Shown: positions 1 to 6,054 of the stretch, in pieces
Position numbering within the stretch: the first letter of the stretch is position 1
Layout of the letters: each line of letters opens with the position of its first letter
From: Planctomycetaceae bacterium
GTDB lineage: Bacteria; Planctomycetota; Planctomycetia; Pirellulales; Pirellulaceae
Length of the DNA: 9,218 nt
Direction: 5' to 3'
NCBI GenBank assembly: GCA_024642765.1
Contig: JAHEAM010000129.1
Span: forward strand, 1 to 9,218
Made by a program: the position numbers and the translations under genes
The notes under the pieces: model-generated
Seen by the model: the letters and a program-made list of their open reading frames with translations, nothing else
Databases searched by the model: none
What the model was told of the DNA's origin: nothing

Positions 1-1355
1 TTGATGGCGTTTTTCTTGTCATCAATTTTCGAGGCGTCATCGCGATTCATTTTTTCGGACTTCAGAGCTGCATAAGGTTGAATGGTCACGCCACCACCGA
101 CGGGAGTTGAAAACGCGCCGTCCTTCCATATAGCCGTGACGACTGGCTCAACTTGTGTCGGTGCCGCATAAACTTCCGTTGGGAACTGTTGTTCATTTCC
201 GAAGTAGTCCAAATTCCAATTGGCTTTTTCTGCCAACTGTGCTTTTTGGATGAAAGCTGCAGCAACCGAGAGGTCGACTAGGTTTCGCAATTCGCCATAC
301 AAGGGCATTCGAGCAGCGAGCGCTTCATATTGCTTTGTGAAGGAGGCGGCGAAGTTTCGAGCTGCTTTATTGCCCTTGGCCCCTTGGACTTTTTCGCCTC
401 CACGAATTCGGTCTTGTTCGGCAACTAATTCAATTCCGTTGCCAATGAGTTCCATGGACGTTCCGTCAGAATTGATGGAAACACCCTCGTATTTCGGTTG
501 GAAGTACCAACGATTGAGGGCACTATTCGATACCATTGGCATGTGGTCAACATAATTCGTGATTCGGACAGGAGGGGCTTCAAGTCCCATACCGATGAGT
601 TTCATTCGGTAATCCGCTTCTGTCAGCACATGTGCGAAACGAGTCTTCGTAGAGACGCCTTCGATTGTAATGTTTTGCAGACCCATAGCTTTGCGAACAT
701 TTTCAGCAATGACAGCTTCGTTGCCGCGAATGTTGTTGGGATTGGCAACCATTTGTTCGAAGACTTGGTTTACGCGTTGTGAGCCTTCGACCGTTGGATC
801 GATCGATACCGAAATCGTGCTTGTTGGTTTTGCACCTGGTTTGAACGCTCGGAGTGCAACGACCAAATCTTCCAATTGAAGAATGGCGGCACCGGTCTCA
901 AGCCCAACAGGACGATTTTGTGAGTTCAAGTAGAAGCCTTCCGCAGGACCAGCGATCACAATCTCTTCGGAATCTGGGTAGAAGAAAACGTTTGTGATGC
1001 GAGTTAGGCCTGCCAAGTATTTCACATCATCAGGAAGTGGTTCGCCATTGGCCTTCGCAGCTTTGGCCGCAGCTTCCAATTTTTTGAGTGACACCTTCCG
1101 CGACTGGCTGGGCTTTTGTAGGTCTGTGTTAAGCGATGCCTTAGCTGCCTTCATCCGATCGTTATCGATTTTACCTGATGCGTCAGAGATCGTTAGCGTT
1201 CGCAGTACCCCTTCCGCATCGATATCGATACCACCCGTTGCTGCCTGGTTGTTATTGTTGTTGTTGTTACCACCACCCCCGCCTTGAGCAACAACCAAGT
1301 TTGAGCAACATGTTACGAAGCAACCAAGTGCAATGGCCAAAAACCATTTGTTCAT
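1..1355 (-). CDS. Secreted DUF1598-like planctomycete protein (3' end cut by window edge)
   Basis: The minus strand is open from an ATG at 1355 to the left edge: 451 codons are visible and the C-terminus is missing. AGAGG (1363-1367) lies 7 nt before the ATG and supports this start. Residues 1-23 form a signal peptide (MNKWF, a hydrophobic core, then VVA before Gln24), so the protein is probably exported. The mature N-terminus begins with a low-complexity run of five Gly and seven Asn (residues 25-36). Next come a Lys/Ala-rich helical stretch (about 68-103) and a conserved-looking core around residues 120-170 (FFYPDSEEIVIAGPAEGF, then LEDLVVALRAFKPG). This core resembles my memory of DUF1598, a family of unknown function known from Planctomycetes. 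No catalytic motif is visible and no function can be assigned. The gene stands alone; the nearest gene on this strand lies about 600 bp upstream. Certain as a gene, moderately sure of the family. Confidence 0.85.
   Translation of the reverse strand, partial: MNKWFLAIALGCFVTCCSNLVVAQGGGGGNNNNNNNQAATGGIDIDAEGVLRTLTISDASGKIDNDRMKAAKASLNTDLQKPSQSRKVSLKKLEAAAKAAKANGEPLPDDVKYLAGLTRITNVFFYPDSEEIVIAGPAEGFYLNSQNRPVGLETGAAILQLEDLVVALRAFKPGAKPTSTISVSIDPTVEGSQRVNQVFEQMVANPNNIRGNEAVIAENVRKAMGLQNITIEGVSTKTRFAHVLTEADYRMKLIGMGLEAPPVRITNYVDHMPMVSNSALNRWYFQPKYEGVSINSDGTSMELIGNGIELVAEQDRIRGGEKVQGAKGNKAARNFAASFTKQYEALAARMPLYGELRNLVDLSVAAAFIQKAQLAEKANWNLDYFGNEQQFPTEVYAAPTQVEPVVTAIWKDGAFSTPVGGGVTIQPYAALKSEKMNRDDASKIDDKKNAI
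1248..1283 (-). repeat. Trinucleotide repeat coding Asn7 and Gly5
   Basis: Seven Asn codons (AAC with one AAT, 1248-1268) adjoin five Gly codons (mostly GGT, 1269-1283), just after the predicted signal peptide of the DUF1598-like protein. The GTT/ACC trinucleotide run is a simple-sequence tract. Slippage by whole units would change the length of the linker without shifting the frame. Confidence 0.85.
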
Positions 1356-1963
1356 TTTCGAACCTCTAAAAAATGTTCCGAGAACTCTCAGAAAAGCCAG
1401 TGAAAGCCTGGCGATTTCAGCAAACGACGCAACGTGGGATTAACCGAAAACTCCTCCCAAGCCAATTTGCCCCTGACTGGCGAAGTGTTGCATTTCAGAA
1501 AACACGATGCTTATAAATCCAATAATAGTTTGGGGGCTGCAATTATTCAAGAAAATACGCCAATTTCAGTCGGTTTGATATAGCGAATACAGAAATTCCC
1601 AACAAACGTTGTTTGATATTTGGTTTTTTTCGATTCCACCGGTCAAATGGCCCGGGTTTGACTAGAGTTTACTTTTGCTGGGACTGCCGAAAATCCCGCT
1701 TACCTGAACAATCATTAAAGGTCCATCTTCCCCTGAAATGTTGAATTCCGGATAAATTCAACAAGTAAGATTAGAGGCAAAACGAAATCGCCAGATGCGA
1801 AACAAATAATAAGGCTTCCAGCTGGACGGCATACCCCAATTTTTTCGACCTTTTTGACAACAGAGCTAGGAAGTTGCACACAAAGCGAAAAGTACTTTAT
1901 CGCTTGGTTGTCTTTGTTGGCCATGCCGCTTTCCAGACCCGCGTTCCCAACGTTTCCCGTTCT
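1356..1963. other. Spacer without a convincing gene
   Basis: About 600 bp separate two minus-strand genes. Open stretches here are short. The longest (1715-1924, minus, 69 codons) lacks a good Shine-Dalgarno and overlaps a perfect hairpin, so I do not call it a gene. Visible structures are a small GCCAG/CTGGC hairpin (1396-1412) followed on the minus strand by TTTT, in the leader of the DUF1598-like gene. There is also a GTCAAA/TTTGAC inverted repeat around the CCCGGG near 1650, and the perfect hairpin at 1739-1763. The promoter of the DUF1598-like gene should lie here, but I could not identify one. Confidence 0.55.
1739..1763. repeat. Perfect 9-bp inverted repeat (hairpin)
   Basis: TGTTGAATT (1739-1747) and AATTCAACA (1755-1763) are exact reverse complements around the 7-nt loop CCGGATA. 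The hairpin lies about 200 nt downstream of the minus-strand membrane-protein gene. On the minus strand it is followed only by TTTC, so it is at best a weak terminator. It could instead be a protein-binding operator. Confidence 0.6.
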
Positions 1964-2305
1964 CTATCCAAATGCGAGCCAAATGCGAGAGCCGTCGTCA
2001 AGCGAGCCAATCGAATAGGTCACGTGGGGTGAAAACCATACCAACTCGCCAGGCCGCAACTCAGTCTCTGTCGATCGGATTAGTTTCAAGAATTCGTACT
2101 GGGGTCGATCAAGTAGTTTGTTGACTACATCTACCGACAGTTTTGATGTCGAGCTCGTATGACAGACAAGTGACTGCAACATATCTGCAGCTTTTTCAAC
2201 GGGAGCCCACTGGCCTGAATGACGAATGTACAGGCTGATCGGAACGAGCATCACTGAGACAATTGCAACAGTTACGAAAAGTGACTTGAGTGAGATTTTT
2301 ACCAT
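1964..2305 (-). CDS. Small membrane-anchored protein of unknown function
   Basis: This is a 113-residue frame from ATG 2305 to TAG 1964-1966. Residues 1-8 are basic (MVKISLKS). Residues 9-27 form one hydrophobic segment (LFVTVAIVSVMLVPISLYI), so the protein is probably anchored with its C-terminal part outside the cytoplasm. The N-terminal pattern is common in small planctomycete membrane proteins. The remainder has no motif I recognise. The Shine-Dalgarno before ATG 2305 is poor. The 3' end contains an exact 11-bp tandem duplication just before the stop. With one copy the frame would run on from RIW into IENGKRWERG and end at 1866-1868, about 33 residues later, so the present C-terminus may be a frameshift product. 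It is divergent from the DUF3467 gene across about 150 bp. Probably a gene, function unknown. Confidence 0.55.
   Translation of the reverse strand: MVKISLKSLFVTVAIVSVMLVPISLYIRHSGQWAPVEKAADMLQSLVCHTSSTSKLSVDVVNKLLDRPQYEFLKLIRSTETELRPGELVWFSPHVTYSIGSLDDGSRIWLAFG
1968..1989. repeat. Exact 11-bp tandem duplication at a gene end
   Basis: CCAAATGCGAG occurs twice back to back (1968-1978 and 1979-1989) at the 3' end of the small membrane-protein gene. Eleven is not a multiple of three, so gain or loss of one copy changes the reading frame. The TAG stop (1964-1966) follows the second copy immediately on the minus strand. Confidence 0.9.
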
Positions 2306-2457
2306 CAGAATTTTTCGATGCTAAGAAGGATTCTGTCGACTTGTTGCAATCGATTTCCCGGTTGGGGTAAACCTAACAGGGACTCGCAATGGGTCGACTC
2401 ATTGTGTTATCATTCAAAGCTGCTTTCAATTATCCTCTTGCTCAAAGGAACCTAAAA

Positions 2458-2775
2458 ATGGCTGAACAAGACAAAAAAAATCAAAACCGACCGATCAGCG
2501 TTGAAGACTCCCATGCGAATTGTTACTACGCCAATTTTTGTCGCGTCACAGGTTCCCCTGAAGAGTTGATCATCGATTTCGGATTGAATTCTCAGCCAAT
2601 GGGCGCCAACGACAAACCGATTGATATCAATCAACGAGTCGTTTTAAACTTCTACACAGCGAAACGACTTCTGCACGCGCTCCATGTTTCCGTTCAGCGA
2701 CACGAAGAAGTCTTCGGCAACATTGAAACAGATATTCAAAAGCGAGTTGTTCACAAAGAAGGCGCGAGCACCTAA
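2458..2775 (+). CDS. DUF3467 family small protein
   Basis: This encodes 105 residues from ATG 2458, chosen because AAAGGA (2444-2449) lies 8 nt upstream. The same frame is open back to an ATG at 2389, but that extension lacks a ribosome site and looks non-coding. The body matches the DUF3467 pattern as I know it: ANCYYANFCRVTGSPEELIIDFGL, then VVLNFYTAKRLLHALHVSVQRHEEVFGNI. That is a short beta-rich domain ending in a helix with KRLL and E..FG.I. The first ten residues are charged and polar, with no signal peptide or membrane segment, so the protein is probably cytoplasmic. The biochemical function of the family is unknown to me. It is 122 bp upstream of pgk on the same strand with no clear terminator between them, so co-transcription is possible but not shown. 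Confidence 0.85.
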   Translation: MAEQDKKNQNRPISVEDSHANCYYANFCRVTGSPEELIIDFGLNSQPMGANDKPIDINQRVVLNFYTAKRLLHALHVSVQRHEEVFGNIETDIQKRVVHKEGAST

Positions 2776-2798
2776 TTGCAGCTTAGAATTGCAGTTAG
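2774..2798. repeat. Near-perfect tandem repeat overlapping the DUF3467 stop
   Basis: AATTGCAGCTTAG (2774-2786) is followed at once by AATTGCAGTTAG (2787-2798). They differ by one missing C. The first copy overlaps the TAA stop codon (2773-2775). The repeat is too short to name and no T-run follows, so it is not a terminator. Confidence 0.7.
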
Positions 2799-2822
2799 GA
2801 AACCAAGCCATTACTTTTTTCG

Positions 2823-2838
2823 CTCGTTTGCGAACGAG
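2823..2838 (+). repeat. Short hairpin with TGCG loop upstream of pgk
   Basis: CTCGTT (2823-2828) and AACGAG (2833-2838) pair perfectly around TGCG, which fits the UNCG tetraloop pattern. The six-T run lies before the hairpin and no T-run follows, so it is not an intrinsic terminator on the plus strand. A TATAAA (2839-2844) directly follows and could be a -10 element for pgk, but no good -35 is visible. The RNA may instead carry the hairpin in the pgk leader. Confidence 0.45.
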
Positions 2839-2897
2839 TATAAACCTGGGTGTTATCTTCCTTTTCAATTTTGTATTTATTCAAGAAAGTAACTTGA

Positions 2898-4085
2898 ATG
2901 CCCAAACGCAGTATTCGGGACATTGATCTATCTGGCAAAAAAGTATTGGTACGCGTCGACTTCAACGTCCCACAGAATGATCAAGGAACGATCACCGATG
3001 ATCGCCGAATTGAAATGGCATTGCCTACCATCCGCACTATCATGGATGGGGGTGGCTGTGCCGTTTTGATGAGCCACTTGGGCAGACCCGATGGAGCGCC
3101 AGATCCAAAATATAGCTTGCGGCCGGTTGCCACGAGACTCGCTGAGCTAATGCTAGGCAGTGTACAGTTTGCGACCGACACCGTCGGACCGGACGCGGTC
3201 GCTAAAGCCCGTGCATTGAAAGTCGGCGAAATTCTCGTGTTGGAAAATGTCCGATTTAACGCGGGTGAGAAAAAGGGCGATCCTGAATACGCGCAGATCC
3301 TAGCCGACATGGCCGATGTCTATTGCAACGATGCCTTTGGGACTTGCCATCGCAAGGATGGTTCGATGTACGCGGTTCCAATTGCGATGGGCAGCAAACC
3401 CAAAGTCGTTGGGCTGCTGGTCCAAAAAGAAATCAAATACCTTAGTGATGTCATTCGGAGTCCAGAACGGCCGTTTGTCGCGATTTTGGGGGGAGCAAAA
3501 GTCTCCGACAAAATCAACGTCATTGGCAATTTGTTGGCGGTTTGCGACAAGGTCTTGATTGGCGGCGCAATGGCTTACACGTTTTCGTTGGCACAAGGCG
3601 GAGGTGTCGGCAAGAGTTTAGTAGAAGCCGACAAGGTTGAGCTTGCGAAAAAGCTACTTGACGATGGTGGAGCGAAATTGGTTTTGCCTTCCGACACGCA
3701 TTGCGCGAAAGAATTCAATGCGACGAGCGAACGCGTTATTGTCTCTGCCGGTGAGATTCCCGATGATTTTCAGGGCCTCGATATTGGCCCAAAAACTGCC
3801 GAATCGTATGCTGCGATCATCGGATCGGCTAAAACTGTGATTTGGAATGGACCGATGGGCGTTTTCGAAATGCCTCCATTTGACTTAGGGACCCGAGCTG
3901 TAGCACAAGCCATTGCTGACAGTCAGGCGACGAGCATCATTGGCGGCGGAGACAGTGCTGCTGCGATTGCTCAATTTGGTTTTGAAGACAAAGTGACTCA
4001 CGTCAGTACTGGTGGTGGCGCGAGCCTCGAAATGCTCGAAGGCAAAACGTTTGCCGCTGTTGATATTTTAGACGACTTGCCTTGA
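2898..4085 (+). CDS. pgk: Phosphoglycerate kinase
   Basis: This 395-residue protein has the usual bacterial Pgk length. Pgk transfers phosphate between 1,3-bisphosphoglycerate and ADP, giving 3-phosphoglycerate and ATP, in glycolysis and, reversed, in gluconeogenesis; it is cytoplasmic. Signature segments appear in order. The substrate-binding VRVDFNVP is at 18-25 and SHLGRP at 59-64. LENVRF is at 115-120. DAFGTCHR is at 145-152, usually DAFGTAHR, so Cys150 is a minor variant. ILGGAKVSDKI is at 196-206 and WNGPMGVFE at 316-324. The nucleotide-loop GGGDSAAA is at 349-356, and STGGGASLE is at 370-378. ATG 2898 is the first codon after an in-frame TGA (2895-2897), so the start is well fixed, although the upstream AAGAAAG is a weak ribosome site. 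It ends 28 nt before the EAL-HDOD gene with no terminator between, suggesting an operon. The whole domain is intact. Confidence 0.98.
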   Translation: MPKRSIRDIDLSGKKVLVRVDFNVPQNDQGTITDDRRIEMALPTIRTIMDGGGCAVLMSHLGRPDGAPDPKYSLRPVATRLAELMLGSVQFATDTVGPDAVAKARALKVGEILVLENVRFNAGEKKGDPEYAQILADMADVYCNDAFGTCHRKDGSMYAVPIAMGSKPKVVGLLVQKEIKYLSDVIRSPERPFVAILGGAKVSDKINVIGNLLAVCDKVLIGGAMAYTFSLAQGGGVGKSLVEADKVELAKKLLDDGGAKLVLPSDTHCAKEFNATSERVIVSAGEIPDDFQGLDIGPKTAESYAAIIGSAKTVIWNGPMGVFEMPPFDLGTRAVAQAIADSQATSIIGGGDSAAAIAQFGFEDKVTHVSTGGGASLEMLEGKTFAAVDILDDLP

Positions 4086-4113
4086 GTTTAGACTTTATGT
4101 TCCAAGTAACTAT

Positions 4114-5325
4114 ATGCCCAATGTATTAATCGGTCGCCAGCCCATCTTTGATCGCAAATTGAATGTGATCGGATACGAACTGCTGTATCGTGATGGTGAA
4201 CAAAATCGAGCGGTCATTACGGACGGACGGCTGGCAACATCGCTGGTGTTGTCGCGTGCTTTTATGGAGATCGGCGTTGACAATTTGGTCGGCGACAAAT
4301 TGGCGTTTGTGAACTTACCCCGTGAATTTCTTGTGAACGAATTTGATTTCCCAATTGCAGAGAAACAATTGGTCTTGGAGGTCCTGGAAGACATCCCGAT
4401 GGACGAGGAAGTGCTGGGGGCCATTCGCAATTTGCAACGCCGCGGATTCCAGATCGCGCTCGACGATGTTGTTTCTCTTGATGATTTCACTGAAGCGCTG
4501 CCGTACGTGGACATTCTCAAGTTTGAATTGATGAACGTCAATCGCGACCAGTTGGTAGCCCAAGTCGAACGAGCTAAACAATTTCCTATCAAGCTTCTGG
4601 CTGAGAAAGTTGAAACGCAAGAAGAGTTCGATTGGTGCAAGGATCTTGGTTTCGACTATTTTCAGGGCTATTTTCTTTGCAAGCCCGTGATTGTTAGTGA
4701 GCGGCGGCTGACAACTTCTGCCGTTGCAATCGTTCATATTTTGGCGGAAATCAACATGCCTGATGTTCAGATCGAGTCTCTTGAGTCGCTCGTGCTACGT
4801 GATGTGACATTGAGCTATAAGATTCTCAGGCTGATCAATTCGGCGGCTTTTGGAATGAAGTCTGAAATTCGAACTCTGAAGCAGGCACTCAGCATATTGG
4901 GACTTCGAAAGCTTCGGTCGTTGCTCAGCATCATGTTACTCGATCATACAGACAACAAACCGATCGAGTTGATGGCGATCGCAGCTGTACGCGGAAAAAT
5001 GTGCGAAGAGATATTGCATATGACTGGTGCGAACGATTCGCCGCAAGGCTTCACAGTGGGTTTCTTTTCCGTGCTCGACGCGCTGCTCGACATGCCGTTG
5101 GGTTCGATCGTAAATGAAATTCCGTTAGCAAATGAAATCAAAGAAGCTTTGGCACATCGTACAGGGAAACTTGGGGCGTTACTGAAGAGCGTCATGGAAT
5201 ACGAACAAGGCAATTGGTCGGAGGTAGGATTCTGCGGCTTGAGCCCCGAAAAAGTTCTCGAATGCTACGGTTCGGCACTTGCGGCTTCGAAAGAAATGAT
5301 GAATCTTTATGGCAAGATTGAATAG
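4114..5325 (+). CDS. EAL-HDOD signalling protein, YuxH/CdgJ type
   Basis: This 403-residue cytoplasmic protein has an N-terminal EAL-like domain (about 4-195) and a C-terminal HDOD domain (about 200-395). The opening GRQPIFDRKLNVIGYELLYR is characteristic of the YuxH family. The EAL motif reads ELL (22-24) and the DDFG motif reads DDVV (117-120), although FVNLP (65-69), AEKVET (163-168) and QGYFLCKP (184-191) are kept. Cyclic-di-GMP hydrolysis is therefore unlikely, and a binding or scaffold role is more likely. The HDOD part shows DVTLSYKILRLINSAAFGM (230-248) and QALSILGLRKLRSLLS. HDOD domains are HD-like but lack phosphodiesterase residues and take part in signalling and motility control in other bacteria. 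The ribosome site before ATG 4114 is poor, but the start fits the family exactly. It lies 28 nt after pgk, so it may be translated from the pgk transcript. Its partner is unknown. Confidence 0.93.
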   Translation: MPNVLIGRQPIFDRKLNVIGYELLYRDGEQNRAVITDGRLATSLVLSRAFMEIGVDNLVGDKLAFVNLPREFLVNEFDFPIAEKQLVLEVLEDIPMDEEVLGAIRNLQRRGFQIALDDVVSLDDFTEALPYVDILKFELMNVNRDQLVAQVERAKQFPIKLLAEKVETQEEFDWCKDLGFDYFQGYFLCKPVIVSERRLTTSAVAIVHILAEINMPDVQIESLESLVLRDVTLSYKILRLINSAAFGMKSEIRTLKQALSILGLRKLRSLLSIMLLDHTDNKPIELMAIAAVRGKMCEEILHMTGANDSPQGFTVGFFSVLDALLDMPLGSIVNEIPLANEIKEALAHRTGKLGALLKSVMEYEQGNWSEVGFCGLSPEKVLECYGSALAASKEMMNLYGKIE

Positions 5326-5530
5326 CGAGCCGAGCGACTTTTTGAATCTATTTATTTGTCAACCACTCGGCCTGTAGCGATTAACCTAGGATTGGGTCGA
5401 AATTTTTCTAGATGCAATTTGTTGATCGTGGGAGTTTGAGGCTGCTGAGACATCTTTGTAATTGATTTCGTTTAGACTGAAGCCTCATCCTCCAAAAAAC
5501 ACGGCGCATATTTCGGAACAGATATTTAGC

Positions 5531-5821
5531 TTAGCAATCCACCAAGAACAAAGTCGTCTTGGAGGTTGTTCTTGCCTTGTGTGCGGTAGCCGTTGGCAAA
5601 AGGAATACTTCGCCTGCAGCAAATCGTTTCTTTTGAGTTTCAAATTCCACATACAGAGTTCCATGGATGACGAATCCAGCGTGGCCCTTGTAGCACCAAT
5701 TGGGTTCTTCAAATCCCGCCTCCAGCTCTAAGAGGCGAACTGTTTTATCTTCGAAGTTGGTGGACTTTTGACGAACCAACTCAGTCAAGTCTTCCCAAGC
5801 CATTTCATTGATCGAGTTCAT
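5531..5821 (-). CDS. Small single-domain cupin protein
   Basis: This encodes 96 residues. ATG 5821 is chosen because AAGGA (5829-5833) sits 7 nt upstream; the frame continues open to 5962 but that part looks non-coding. The domain is one small beta-barrel: residues 41-60 (NWCYKGHAGFVIHGTLYVEF) fit cupin motif 1, and 70-84 (GEVFLLPTATAHKAR) fit motif 2 with the Pro and His conserved. The usual HxH pair of motif 1 is not present (only His47 and His53 lie nearby). Metal binding is therefore uncertain and the substrate cannot be predicted. There is no signal peptide. The gene is separated from the upstream minus-strand peptidase by a strong terminator, so it needs its own promoter. It converges with the EAL-HDOD gene, with 205 bp between their stops and no clear terminator there. 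Sure of the fold, unsure of any function. Confidence 0.8.
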   Translation of the reverse strand: MNSINEMAWEDLTELVRQKSTNFEDKTVRLLELEAGFEEPNWCYKGHAGFVIHGTLYVEFETQKKRFAAGEVFLLPTATAHKARTTSKTTLFLVDC

Positions 5822-5979
5822 GCGAGTTTCCTTGGAAGTGAAATACGGAACAGCGGAGCAACTGCTCACATTTTGCATGAAGCGGCGAACAAATTCAAAC
5901 ACTTGCAGGCCAAGATCTCGACATTTTTCAAATGGAACGCGTAATTTACTCCATCTCAACAAATCAATAAGAGTAAAAC

Positions 5980-6017
5980 AAAAAAAACGGCGACCTTGGG
6001 TGAGCTAGGTCGCCGTT
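5980..6017 (-). terminator. Rho-independent terminator of the M28 peptidase gene
   Basis: Arms 5986-5996 and 6007-6017 are exact reverse complements (11 bp, core CGGCGACCT/AGGTCGCCG) around a 10-nt loop. On the minus strand the stem runs into a run of eight T's (5987-5980, the first two within the stem), then G and four more T's. It begins 37 nt after the peptidase stop. A second small hairpin, GTCATA/TATGAC (6025-6042), lies between the stop and this stem. Confidence 0.92.
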
Positions 6018-6054
6018 GACGGTAGTCATAGTTTTTTATGACGCGAAAACAGGA

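Noticed and set aside
1715..1924. 69-codon minus-strand frame beginning MANKDNQ
   Set aside because: It has no good ribosome site, no recognisable motif, and overlaps a perfect hairpin. It starts just after the frame that may have been shifted upstream, so it is probably chance.
2389..2457. Upstream ATG extension of the DUF3467 gene
   Set aside because: The extension has no ribosome site, whereas ATG 2458 has AAAGGA at 8 nt, and the family begins near that start.
2811..2844. pgk promoter with TATAAA as -10
   Set aside because: The -35 position holds only a T-run and a hairpin sits in the spacer, so it is too weak to list as a promoter.
5329..5371. GCCGAG/CTCGGC pair as terminator of the EAL-HDOD gene
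   Set aside because: The loop is about 30 nt and no T-run follows the second arm.
5822..5962. 47-codon N-terminal extension of the cupin
   Set aside because: AAGGA at the proper distance supports ATG 5821, and the extension does not resemble cupin sequence or a signal peptide.
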